A program made the position numbers and the translations under genes. A model generated the notes under the pieces. It had not been told where the DNA came from and did no database searches. It was given only the letters and a program-made list of their open reading frames with translations. From Ciona intestinalis (Eukaryota > Chordata > Ascidiacea > Phlebobranchia > Cionidae): DNA of 64,000 nucleotides. How positions within the stretch are numbered: position 1 is the first letter of the stretch; each line of letters opens with the position of its first letter. Of the stretch, positions 1 to 14,500 are shown in pieces. Location of the stretch: the NCBI RefSeq assembly GCF_000224145.3, contig NC_020172.2:2007962-2071961 (forward strand), given 5' to 3'.

Positions 1-50
1 TAGGAACATATTTTATTAAATGTTCAAGAATATTTTAAAATTAAACATAC

Positions 51-2577
51 GTCAAATTTGAGTTTTTCATGGATTCACAATCAGGAATTGTGAGGTTGTT
101 GGGAAATCTATAACCTTTGTGCTCACAACCCACATCGTCCCAGATTGCGATGAGACAATCAATGGAGTGAGGTCCGTGATATGAATCACAATTCTCAGGA
201 TAAACTGAAATAAAATGTAATGATTTGAAAAAATTGAACTAAATAAAACATAAATTAAACAAACACAAACCAATTCCATAACATTCCAAGCCCCTATCTT
301 TGTCACCACCATCAGCTTCTATTTGAACTAATTCCAAATTGTCCAAAACCTCTCTGTGGTGGAAACAAAGAACAATTATTGAGCATGTAAGTAGTCATCT
401 AGATCCCTTTTTGTCAAACAGTTGTTCTTGTTGTTGTTGCCTTTTTAGGCTACTTTTTTCTGCACTGATCTTAATTCTAAAATCTAGCATTTATTCTTTA
501 ATCTCTTGATTGAAATCCAATCATAAATAAATTTATAAATTTTGGAATAAATTTTTTTAAATTAAAACGTGCATAATTAGTCTTTTTTGTGGTCAATGCC
601 TTGAAATCGGGACATCTTCTACAGGCCAACACCAGTTTCGCTTGCAATTTTGAGAACTGGTATTGCACTGTTTATGTTTTCATTTGTTTTGGTTAGAAAA
701 TCGACCACACTCTACACCACAGTCTGGATGTTACATTGTCACGGTTAGTTGGTACTTGCTTTCACACAAACAAATTCAGGTAATGCTAACAGGGGGGAGT
801 TCTGCCATAACCAGTTAACATTATGAAATAAGGTATACTACTCAACATTGTAGAGATAGAATACTTAACTGCAGATTATTCAATGACCATTAATCACAGT
901 GTTTATAACGGTAAGCATTAATTTCCTGCAAGTTCCTAAATAAAGTCCATTTAATAGAATGATAAACTGATGTTTACATATTTTCACTTGTAGCAGCACT
1001 AATTTTGGTTACCTACATAGGTTAATGCTGTTATTAAGTTATTAACATAGTTTACATGAAGACTGACATGCACCAATATTTATTATTAATTTGTACATTG
1101 TAAGTCATATTGTGTTCTGTATATAATCTATTATGCAGAGCAAATTCATAGAAGAGTAAAGAGATGGCTTTCTATGCATAGCAACAAGGAATCAAACATG
1201 GGTTAGTTATTTCTACAGTCAACTAAATCAGCATAGTACCCCATCATGTTTATGTACAACTATTCATAGGTATCCAGTTAGGCGTTCCAGGGTGCCTTAT
1301 CACCATGACTATGAAAACAAGTTTGAGGTAACAGGTTTTGACACCCAAATTTTACAGGTCACTACAACTTCTAACATTCTAATAAGTGTCTACAAAACAA
1401 TCAGCTGCAAAGTATACTCTATTCATACTATTCAATGAGGTTTATTTATGTTTTAAGCTGTGATTGTAAATGAGTTTTAATCACGTCACCGCAGAGTTTA
1501 TTAAAATGTGAATCCTAAGGCAATCTTAAATCACTGTTTTGTGCGTTAGTAGAGTTGTTGGGTATTACCATTCAATAATGAGGTTGTATCTGTTAAATTA
1601 TTTAATACATTGTTATCATACAATAACAATATGTTTTACTCTTTGTTATATAGAAATGAGTTTCATAGTGAAATATTGAATGTAAATAATGTTTTGCATC
1701 TTTAAGCTGAGCCAGGTCACCTGGATAAACATAATGTTGCCTTGTAAGCCCAGTTTCGAAATTTAAGAGAAATATTGTCACCTTAGTACTGCTGAATTGA
1801 CATCTATGCCAACTTTTATAAATGTAGACGAAAGAGATATAATGCATAGAACTGTATTTCACATACTTCTCCTTTAATTTTTATAGTATTTAAAACACTA
1901 ATGAATGTGTGCAGTTAGGTAATAAATGTATAATATGTTAATATACATAAACATTTTATGTATCCTTTATCAAACTTGTTTTTTTTTCATTCAAATCCAT
2001 TGTGTTGCACTGGTTTGGTTTTAAAAATGATTCAAAATTGCCCCAGTAGATTTATTTGACACATATTAGCAGTGGCGTTGATTATAGACAAATGTAGGGG
2101 TTGCGACATTAAAACGTGTTAGCTAGAAGTCGGTTTGGAAAACACGAAAAAGTATGCGTTGTAGTAAAACGGTTAATAATACTACACTAACTAGTTTTGG
2201 ATGAGCTCACTCATTAGATCTTTCATCTCTAGTTACATATTATAATGATAATATAATGTTTAAAATTGTTTAATAAATACTTACTTTACATTGAGAAAAT
2301 CCAGCACTTCTTTTTCAGCATGATCTAACTTAACTGGAGCTTTTGTTCCTTCACTTAAACAACCTTTTGATATCCAAATAGTGGTAAGGCATTCAACACT
2401 GTGTGGCCCATAGTATGTATCACAATTTTCAGGAAATACTAAAATAATTAAAAAAGTAATTAAACAAAACACAAAGTTGTTTGCTAAAACTTACTTAAGC
2501 CATAACAATTCAATTGATGATCATCACTTCCATCATCTGCCGAAAATTTCACACCTTCCATGTTTTCTCTTGCACCT
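51..2577 (-). CDS. Modules 64 (A) and 65 (B), last in window
   Basis: Exons: module 64 at 2495-2577 and 2285-2438; module 65 at 271-353 and 51-204. Module 64 is A-alpha (WISKGCLSEGTKAP). Module 65 is B-alpha (WDDVGCEHKGYRFPNNLT) and ends in phase 2 with a GTATGT donor, so the array continues to the left. A 1,931-nt intron (354-2284) separates them. Confidence 0.9.
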
Positions 2578-5500
2578 CTATAAATAAACCTTGCATTTTG
2601 AAAATTGTAGCGATTGTTGGTGCTATGGTTCAACATATAACACGCTATAATGTGTGTTCCGCGCGCCAACTACAGGGAAGATAAGGCGCCATATTATTAT
2701 TGTGTTTGTTGCGTGTGTGTGCACTCCTGTGTGACACATGCTTGTCACGTACTCACCACACTTCCTTCTCTCTTTTTGGGTGCGATAAGTTTTTGAAGTC
2801 GAAGTTGGAATATGTTTTGATCGCGAACAACGTTATAACAAAAATACAATACGCAACCATATAAAAAATATTTACAAAACTTAACCTACGTCAAATTCAA
2901 AGACTTCAATGCATCAGCATCTTCAACTGTGAGGTTACCAGGATATCTATAACCTTCGACCTTGCAATCCACTTCTTCCCAGATTGTTACAAGACATTCA
3001 ATGTTATGAGGTCCGTGATATGAATCGCAATTCTCCGGATAAACTAAAAAAAATGCAGTATTGTGAGAATTCTTCAATAAACAACACAAAGAGAAATACA
3101 AACCAACTCCATAACATTCCAATCCTTTATCTTTGTTACCACCATCAGCCTGCATTCGAATTGTCTCAAAGGTAATAAAAATCTCACTGTGATTAAAACA
3201 TTACTTATAGAAGCTGTAAGAAATATAAACAAGCAATGTTTACATACTCCACATTAAGCAAATCCAGGGCTTCTGTTTCATTTTTTACCAATTTAACTGG
3301 AGCTTTAGTTCCTTCAGTTAAACAACCTTTTGATTTCCAAATAGTGGTAAAACATTCCACACTGTGTGGTTCTTCATACGAGTCACAATGTTCAGGAAAT
3401 ACTAGGAAAAGCAAACACACAATGATTTTTATACATAAATGTTAAAAATCGCAAAGGAGAAATTTAAACAAAACTTGTATTTACTAAAACAGCAACATAA
3501 ATTCTAGTCACCTAGGCCATAACAATTTAATTGATGATCATCATTTCCATCATCAGCTGCTGATTTCACACCTTCCATGTTATCTCTTATTGCTCTGTGT
3601 ATGAACATATTTTATTTAATGTTCAAGATTATTATAAAATTAAACTTACGTCAAGTTTGAGTTTTTCATTGATTCACAATCAGGTTTTGTGAGGTTGTTG
3701 GGAAATCTATAACCTTTGTGCTCACAACCCACATCGTCCCAGATTGCGATGAGACAATCCATGGAGTGAGGTCCATGATACGATTCACAATTCTCAAGAT
3801 AAACTGAAATAAAATGCAGCTATGTAAGAATAAGTCAACAAACAAAACAAAGAGAAATACAAACCAACTCCATAACATTCCAATCCTTTATCTTTGTTAC
3901 CACCATCAGCCTGCATTCGAATTGTTTCAAAAGTAATAAAAACTCACTGTGATTAAAACATTACTTATAGAAGCTGTAAGAAATATAAACAAGCAATGTT
4001 TACATACTCCACATTAAGCAAATCCAGGGCTTCTGTTTCATTTTTTACCAATTTAACTGGAGCTTTTGTTCCTTCAGTTAAACAACCTTTTGATTTCCAA
4101 ATAGTGGTAAGGCATTCCACAATGTGTGGTCCTTCATATGAGTCACAATTGTCAGGAAATACTAAAAAATAAACAAAAATTGGTGTTTAGTAATTTAAAC
4201 AACCTTTTATTTAATAAAATGGCAACATACATTTTACTCACCTAAGCCATAACAATTCAATTGATGATCATCATTTCCATCATCAGCTGCTGATTTTACA
4301 CCTTCTATGTTTTCTATTATTGCTCTGTGTATGAACATACTTTATTAAATGTTCAGGATTATTACAAAATTAAACTCACGTCAAATTTGAGTTTTTCATT
4401 GATTCACAATCAGGAATTGTGAGGTTGTTGGGAAATCTATAACCTTTGTGCTCACAACCCACATCGTCCCAGATTGCGATGAGACAATCAATGGAGTGAG
4501 GTCCGTGATATGATTCACAATTCTCAGGATAAACTGAAAGAAACCACAATAATAAGGAATATTAATCTAAAAAAAACAGAAAATAAACAAACACAAACCA
4601 ATTCCATAACATTCCAAGCCCCTATCTTTATCACCACCATCAGCTTCCATTTGAACTAATTGGATATTGTACAAAACTTCACTGTGGTTGAAACAAACAA
4701 AAATTATTACACATATGAATGATAATACAATGACTTAAATTCTACCATAAATACTTACTTTACATTGAGAAAATCCAACATTTCTTTTTCAGCATGATCT
4801 AATTTAACTGGAGCTTTTGTTCCTTCACCTAAACAACCTTTTGATATCCAAATAGTTGTAAGGCATTCAACACTGTGTGGCCCATAGTATGTATCACAAT
4901 TTTCAGGAAATACTGGAACAATTAAAATTATACTCAGACAAAACACAAGGTTGTTTGCTAAAACTTACCTAAGCCATAACAATTCAATTGATGATCATCA
5001 CTTCCCTCATCTGCTGAAGACTTTACACCTTCCATGTTTTCTCTTGCCGCTCTATAAAAAATATTGCATAAATTTTAAATACAAAATTGTCTTTATTTAC
5101 TCAACTCACGTCAAATTCAAAGATGTCAATGCATCAACATCTTCAACTGTGAGATTGCCAGGATATCTATAACCTTCGACCTTGCAATCCACTTCTTCCC
5201 AGATTGTTACAAGACATTCAATAGAGTGAGGTCCGTGATAGGAATTGCAATTCTCAGGATAAACTAAAATAAAATGAAGCATTGTGAGAATTCTTCAATA
5301 AACAACACAAATTGAAGAAATACAAACCAACTCCATAACATTCCAATCCTTTATCTTTGTTACCACCATCAGCCTGCATTCGAATTGTTTCAAAAGTAAC
5401 AAAAATCCCACTGTGATTAAAACATTACTTATAGAAGCTGTAAGAAATATAAACAAGCAATGTTTACATACTCCACATTAAGCAAATCCAGGGCCTCTGT

Positions 5501-8500
5501 TTCATTTTTTACTAATTTAACTGGGGCTTTTGTTCCTTCAGTTAAACAACCTTTTGATTTCCAAATAGTGGTAAGGCATTCCACACTGTGTGGTCCTTCA
5601 TACGAGTCACAATGTTCAGGAAATACTAGGAAAAGCAAACAGGAATTGTTTTTTTGTACATAAACATTACAAATCGCACAAGAGTAATTGAGTCAAAATT
5701 TGTAACTAATTAAACAGCAACAGACATTTCACTCACCTAAGCCATAACAATTCAATTGATGATCATCATTTCCATCATCAGCTGCTGATTTCACACCTTC
5801 CATGTTTTCTATTATTGCTCTGTATATGAACATACTTTATTAAATGTTCAGGATTATTATAAAATTAAACTCACGTCAAATTTGAGTTTTTCATTGATTC
5901 ACAATCAGGAATTGTGAGGTTGTTGGGAAATCTATAACCTTTGTGCTCACAACCCACATCGTCCCAGATTGCGATGAGACAATCAATGGAGTGGGGTCCG
6001 TGATATGAATCACAATTCTCAAGATAAACTGAAATAAAATGCAGCGATGTAACAACAAGTCAATAAACAACACAAACCAAGAAATACAAACCAACTCCAT
6101 AACATTCCAATCCTTTATCTTTGTTACCACCATCAGCCTGCATTCGAATTGTTTCAAAAGTAATAAAAACCTCACTGTGATTAAAACATTACTTATAAAA
6201 GCTGTAAGAAATATAAACAGGCAATGTTTACATACTCCACATTAAGCAAATCCAAGGCCTCTGTTTCATTTTTTACCAATTTAACTGGAGCTTTTGTTCC
6301 TTCAGTTAAACAACCTTTTGATTTCCAAATAGTGGTAAGGCATTCCACACTGTGTGGTCCTTCATATGAGTCACAATTGTCAGGAAATACTAAAAAATAA
6401 ACACAAATTGATTTTATACATAAATGTTACAAATCGCACAGAAGTAATTTAAACAAAAGTTGTATTTACTAAAACAGCAACAGACATTTCACTCACCTAA
6501 GCCATAACAATTCAATTGATGATCATCATTTCCATCATCAGCTGCTGATTTCACACCTTCCATGTTTTCTATTATTGCTCTGTGTATGAACATATTTAAT
6601 TTAATGTTCAAAATTATTCCAAAATTAAACATACGTCAAATTTGAATTTTTCATTGATTCACAATCAGGTTTTGTGAGGTTGTTGGGAAATCTATACCCT
6701 TTGTGCTCACAACCCACTTCGTCCCAGATTGCAATGAGACAATCCATGGAGTGAGGTCCATGATACGATTCACAATTCTCAGGATAAACTTAAATAAAAC
6801 ACAATGATTTAGAAGATAGTACTAATTTAAACACAAAGTGGAAAAAAACAAACCAATTCCATAACATTCTAATCCTTTATCTTTATCACCACCATCGGCT
6901 TCCATTTGAACCAATTCCAAATTATCCAAAACCTCACTGTGGAAAAAACAAAAAATGATTACAGATATGAACGTTAATACAATGCTATAATTTTCCCTTT
7001 ATAAACACTTCCTTTACATTAAACACTTACTTTACATTGAGCAAATCTAAAGCTTCTTTTTCAGCATGATCTAGTTTAACTGGAGCTTTTGTTCCTTCAC
7101 TTAAACAACCTTTTGATATCCAGATAGTGGTTAGGCATTCTATACTATATGGTCCATAGTATGTATCACAATTTTCAGGAAATACTAAAACAATTAAAAA
7201 ATGTTTAGGCAAAACACAAAGTTGTTTGCTAAAACTTACTTAAGCCATAACAATTCAATTGATGATCATCACTTCCATCATCTGCTGAAAATTTTACACT
7301 TTCCATGTTTTCCCTTACAGCTCTATTGGAAAATACTGTATTTTGATTATAAAATTCACCTCAAATACTCAACTTACGTCAAATTCAAAGATGTCAATGT
7401 ATCAACATCTGCGACTGTGAGGTTGCCAGGATACCTATAACCTTCAACCTTGCAATCCACTTCTTCCCAGATTGTTACAAGACATTCAATAGAATGAAGT
7501 CCATGATAGGAATTACAATTCTCAGGATAAACTAAAATAAAATGCAGTATTGTGAGAATCCTTTAATAAACAACACAAATTTAAGAAATACAAACCAACT
7601 CCATAACATTCCAATCCTTTATCTTTGTTACCACCATCAGCCTGCATTCGAATTGTTTCAAAAGTAATAAAAACTTCACTGCGATTAAAACATTACTTAT
7701 AGAAGCTGTACGAAATATAAACAAGCAATGTTTACATACTCCACATTAAGCAAATCCAAGGCTTCTGTTTCATTTTTTACCAATTTAACTGGAGCTTTTG
7801 TTCCTTCAGCCAAACAACCTTTTGATTTCCAGATAGTGGTAAGGCATTCCACACTGTGTGGTCCGTTATACGAATCACAATTGTCAGGAAATACTTAAGA
7901 GGAAGAAACACAAAATGTTATTTTATGAAAATGTTACAAATCCCGCAGAAGTAATTTGATCAAAATTTGTTCCTAGTATAACAACAACAGACATTTTACT
8001 CACCAATTCCATAACAATTCAATTGATGATCATCATTTCCATCATCGGCTGCTGATTTCACACCTTCCATGTTCTCTCTTATTGCACTGTATATGAACAT
8101 ATTTTAATAAATGTTCAGGATTATTTTAAATTAAACATACGTCAAATTTGAGTTTTTCATTGATTCACAATCAGGTTTTGTGAGGTTGTTGGGAAATCTA
8201 TAACCTTTGTGCTCACAACCCACATCGTCCCAGATTGCGATGAGACAATCCATGGAGTGAGGTCCGTGATATGATTCACAATTCTCAGGATAAACTGTAA
8301 GAAAACACATGGATAAAAAATATGAATCTAAAAAAAAAAAATAAAATAAACAAAAACACAAACCAATTCCATAACATTCCAAGCCCCTATCTTTGTCACC
8401 ACTATCAGCTTCTATTTGAACTAATTCGAAATTGTCCAAAACCTCACTGTGGTGAAACCAAACAAAAATGATTACACATATGAATGATAATACAATGTTT

Positions 8501-11500
8501 CAAATTGTTCCATAAATACTTACTTTACATTGAGAAAATCCAACATTTCTTTTTCAGCATGATCCAATTTAACTGGAGCTTTTGTTCCTTCACTTAAACA
8601 ACCTTTTGATATCCAAATAGTGGTAAGGCATTCAACACTGTGTGGCCCATAATATGTGTCACAATTTTCAGGAAATACTGGAACAATTAAAATTATATTT
8701 AGACCAAACACAAAGTTGTTTGCTAAAACTTACTTAAGCCATAACAATTTAACTGATGATCATCACTTCCATCATCTGCTGCTGATTTCACACCTTCCAT
8801 GTTTTCCCTTACAGCTCTAAATAAATCTTGTATTTTGAATATTAAGTTTTCCTTAAATATTCAACTTACGTCAAATTCAAAGATTTCAATGTATCAGCAT
8901 CTTCAACTGTGAGGTTGCCAGGATACCTATAACCTTCGAAATGGCAACCAACTTCTTCCCAGATTGTTACAAGGCATTCAACATAATGAGGTCCATGATA
9001 GGAATTGCAATTCTCAGGATAAACTGAAATAAAATGCATTATTGTAAAAGCAAGTCAATACACAAAACAAATCCAAGAAATACAAACCAACTCCATAACA
9101 TTCCAATCCTTTATCTTTGTTACCACCATCAGCCTGCATTCGAATTGTTTCAAAAGTAATAAAAACTTCACTGCAATTAAAACAATACTTATAAAAGCTG
9201 TAACAAATACAAACAAGCAATGTTTACATACTCAACATTGAGCAAATCCAGGGCCTCTGTTTCATTTTTTACCAATTTAACTGGAGATTTTGTTCCATCA
9301 GTTAAACAACCGTTTGATTCCCAAATAGTGGTAAGGCATTCCACACTGTGTGGTCCGCCATAGGAGTCACAATTGTCAGGAAATACTAAAAAAGCAAGCA
9401 CAAGATGTTTTTAAACATAAACAACACAAATCGCATGTTAGTAATATAGACAAAATAATATTAACAACGACAGACATTTCACTTACCTATTCCATAACAG
9501 TTTAACTGATGATCATCATTTCCATCATCAGCTGCTGATTTCACACCTTCCATGTTCTCTCTTATTGCTCTGTGTATGAACATAATCTATTAAATGTTTA
9601 GGATTATTATAAAATTAAACATACGTCAAATTTGAGTTTTTCATTGATTCACAATCAGGTTTTGTGAGGTTGTTGGGAAATCTATAACCTTTGTGCTCAC
9701 AACCCACATCGTCCCAGATTGCGATGAGACAATCAATGGAGTGAGGTCCGTGATATGAATCACAATTCTCAGGATAAACTAAAATGAATCACACTGCTTT
9801 AGGAAATTTTACTGAAATACAAAGCAGACAAATACAAACCAATTCCATAACATTCCAAGCCCCTATCTTTGTCACCACTATCAGCTTCCATTTGAACTAA
9901 TTCGAAATTATTTAAAACTTCACTGGGAACAAAAAAATATTACACATATGAATGATAATATTATGTTCCAAGTTGTTTAATAAATACTTACTTTAGATTG
10001 AGCAAATCCAACACTTCTTTTTCAGCATGATCTAGTTTAACTGGAGCTTTTGTTCCTTCACTTAAACAACCTTTTGATATCCAGATAGTTGTAAGGCATT
10101 CAACACTGTGTGGCCCATAGTATGTATCACAATTTTCAGGAAATACTAAAACAATTAAAAAATATTTAGCCAAAACACAAAGTTGTTTGCTAAAACTTAC
10201 TTAAGCCATAACAATTCAATTGATGATCATCACTTCCATCATCTGCTGAAGATTTTACACCTTCCATGTTTTCTCTTATTGCTCTATGGTAAAATCGCTT
10301 ATTCTGAATAAGAAGTTTCTTATCAAAACTAAACTTACGTCAAATTCAAAGATTTCAAAGCATCAGCATCTTCAACTGTGAGGTTGCCAGGATATCTATA
10401 ACCTTCGACCTTGCAACCCACTTCTTCCCAGATTGTTACAAGACAATCGAAAGAATGAGGTCCGTGATATGAATCACAATTCTCAGGATAAACTAGAATG
10501 AATGACAACAAGTTAGCAAATTATACTAAAAAATACAAACTAAACAAACACAAACCAATTCCATAACATTCCAAGCCCCTATCTTTGTTACCACCATCAG
10601 CTTCCATTTGAACTAATTCAAAATTTTCCAAAACTTCACTGTGATAGAAACAAACAAACATTATTACACATATGAACAGTAATACAATGTTTTAATTTGT
10701 TCCATATACACTTACTTTACATTGAGCAAATCCAAAGCTTCTTTTTCAGCATGATCTAGTTTAACTGGAGCTTTTGTTCCTTCACTTAAACAACCTTTTA
10801 ATTTCCAGATAGTTGTAAGGCATTCCACACTGTGTGGCCCATAGTATGTATCACAATTTTCAGGAAATACTGAAACAATTTAAAATTGAAATAAAAACTG
10901 TCATAGGTGTAAAGTTTTACTAAACGTTAGAGTTGCAAAAAAACAGGAAAAACAGAAAAAAAATTTCTGTCATAATGGTGATTCCCACATAGATTATTTA
11001 GCAAACATGAGTTTGAATACCAGTTAAACTCACTTGTATAGTAAATGGCGCATTGGTATTGACATAGTTTAATGAACGTAAACTAAGTTTGTGTGCAGTA
11101 ATAATGGCGTTTGTTTGGTCGAACCTAATTCCTTACGCATTATTAGTTCAAAAAAAAATCAAAGGGTTGCCAGACAACCCTGTAACCTTGAGCCAGTGAA
11201 GACTGTAACACTTTTTGTGGCTCAGTGGCTTAGGGCCTTAGGCACCTGCACCAAAGTGTCCTGATTCAATGCTAGACAGCGATACTAATACTGATTGAGA
11301 TATGTGTCCTTGGGCAAGACACTGAACAGACATTGTTCCAACCCAGCGGTCCTTAATGGATTGTTCAAACTATAAGCCATATATCAAAGCAAAAACTATA
11401 CCCAATTTAAAAAAAGTGGTAACTTGTAAGTACACGAGAATTAAAATTAATGCAAAATACGTGTGTGACTGAGATGCCCTGTCACGACATCGGCCGCATG

Positions 11501-14500
11501 AAAGACCTAAATAGGCTTTTTGGGTGTTTGGGTAGTGGGCCAAATCTGGCCTAAGTCCCAGGTTCATGACAAATACGTAACCCACAAAGAATAAAAAAAA
11601 CTGTAATAAATTAAGCAAATCTGATCTGGCGCTTAATGGGTAAAACGATTCTTGTGTAAAAAACTACAGTAGGGATCTGATTGCAAGCCCAGATTTTAAC
11701 ATTAATCCTGGAGAATAATAACATTAACCAAATCTGCTGTCCTTCCCAGCAATACTGATGCAATGGATTCGGGCGATTTCTTAATATCGACCATATGGCT
11801 TTGAAACTGTTAAAATCAAGCAGTTACTTGTTCGCTGTTTATGAAGAACTTTGACCGTATGATATGCAATAATGATAACTCGAAATACCTAAACACTGCT
11901 AAATATTAGTTATTACATGGATCCCATTTTGATACAAATCTTATGTTCATGAGGTATTAAACTATAAAATATGTTGCATATCGTTTTACACCAATCGCAA
12001 TATAGGCCTAGCCTGTCCTGTGGGTTAACCGTTATATTCGTTATCATTTTACTTTAACGAGTAGCTCAAGTTTGTTCTGAAATATGTAGCAAGTACCTAC
12101 GTCTACAGCCGGCTGTTAAAGTAGTTCATTAAATCCAACGACATCCGCCAAGCAAAAAGATTAAACAGATAAGACAGTTTATGTTTTATTGTGTCTAATG
12201 CAGATCAATGTATGTGTTGTTTGATTCACTACAGTCATGGTATAACCGAGAATACTTTGTATTAACAATAGCCCTAACCATATATCAACGAAAGATGTTT
12301 TAAGTGTAAAACTAACGCATAGGTTCACATCTATTTAAAGTTTTAAATAATCTCCTTGTAAACTATTGTGTTTAATTTATACTGGATGGCTAATAATGAA
12401 CCTCTCACACAACAATAATATATGACATCAATAATGAAGACGTTGTATCAAAGAATTAAGCATGGTTAAGAAAAAACATTACATGAAATAATCATTGTTA
12501 TGTCAACCAATGGCGTAACAATCGATATAGTTCTTTAGTTTTGCAACTTAAAAGGACTAGTTTTTAATTATAAAAAGGAATCTTTAAATTATATGCACCA
12601 GAGTTTTTAATTATAAAAAAATTAAATTATATGCAGCAGACGCTGCACTGTTTGCATGATATCTTATTCAAAGAAAACCTAAACGCAGAATCTATTTGAA
12701 TAAAAGTGTGTCAAGGCCATTTAGGCGAAATATATACCCTTTATTAAATAACTAGTTACACTTAATGTTTGTCTATTATGTTTTCATTGCAGCAGATTCC
12801 TAATTTAAATAATATTTACATAAATTGCACGTATAGTATTGATAGGCAAACTAACCTAAGCCATAACAGTTCAACTGATGATCATCACTTCCATCATCAG
12901 CTGCTGACTTTACACTTTCCATGTTTGCTCTTAAAGCTCTATAAATAAATACAGCATTTTTAATATGAATTGTTCTTTGGGTACTAAGCTTACGTCAAAT
13001 TCAAAGATTTCAATGTATCAGCATCTTCAACTGTGAGGTTGCCAGGATACCTATAACCTTCGACGTTGCAACCCACTTCTTCCCAGATTGTTAGAAGACA
13101 ATCCATAGAATGAGGTCCGTGATATGAATCACAATTTTCAGGATAAACTGAAATAAAATACGATGACTTAAAAAACTAAAATAAAAAAAACATAATGAAA
13201 CTTTAATTATGTTAATCATAACTATTAAATATAAGGGATTAGACCAGCATATTTTTTTTAAAAAAGGTCTAAATGGTAAAATAGTATGTACAAACCAATT
13301 CCATAACATTCCAATCCTTTATCTTTGTCACCACCATGAGCTTCAACTTGAACTGATTCAAAATTATCCAAAACCTCACTACGAAGAAAACAAAAAAAAA
13401 TATTTACATAAATGAATAATGGTAAAATTTCAAATTCTTTTATAAATACTCACTTTATACTGATCAAATCCAAAGCTTCTTTTTCAGCATGATCTAGTTT
13501 AACCGGAGCTTTTGTTCCTTCACTTAAACAACCCTTTAATTCCCAGATAGTTGTAAGGCATTCAACACTGTGTGGTCCATTGTATGTGTCACAATTTTCA
13601 GGAAATACTGAAACAATTAAAATATTATTAACATAAAGCACTACATTTCTAATAAAAAACTTACCTAAGCCATAACAATCCAATTGATGATCATCACTTC
13701 CATCATCAGCTGAAGACTTTACACCTTCCATGTTTTCTCTTAAAGCTCTATAAAAAATCTTGCAATTTGAATATAAAATTCTATTTAAATACTTAACGTA
13801 CATCAAATTTAAAGATTTCAAAGCATCAGCATCTGCAACTGTGAGGTTGCCAGGATATCTATAACCTTCAACCTTGCAATCCACTTCTTCCCAGATTGTG
13901 ATGAGACATTCAATAGAATGAGGTCCATGATAGGAATCGCAATTCTCAGGATAAACTGAAAGGAAACAAAACTGGATAACAAACAGTTCCAAGAATGTTG
14001 AAGAAAATCCACAAACCAATTCCATAACATTCCAATCCTTTATCTTTATCACCACCATCAGCTTCCACTCGAGTCAATTCAAAATTATCCATAACTTCAC
14101 TGTAGAAAAATTAATGTATGTTAATATGTTCAACAGATTACTAATTTATTTTATACTTACCCAGCGTTCATTAGATCCAAAGCTTCTTTTTCAGCCGTAT
14201 CTAGTTTATTTGGAGCTTTTGTTCCTTCACTTAAACAACCTTTTGATTCCCAAATAGTTTTAAGACATTCCACACTGTGTGGTCCATAGTATGTGTCACA
14301 ATTTTCCGGAAAAACTTAAAAAACATAGGAAAACTTCTTTGTACCAAAATGTGAATTTATACAAAAATTGCAGTCTCAGCTCTTTCATACCAATGCCATA
14401 ACAATTCAATTGTTCATCATCATTTCCACCATCTGCTGCTAATTTCACACCTTCCATGTTTTCTCTTACAGCTCTGCATTTATATTAGAGTGAAAGTATA

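Noticed and set aside
3666..3878. Minus-strand frames such as 3666-3878, 5891-6175 and 13818-14030
   Set aside because: They read module exons in the wrong frame and through introns; the cysteine pattern appears only in the frame I used.
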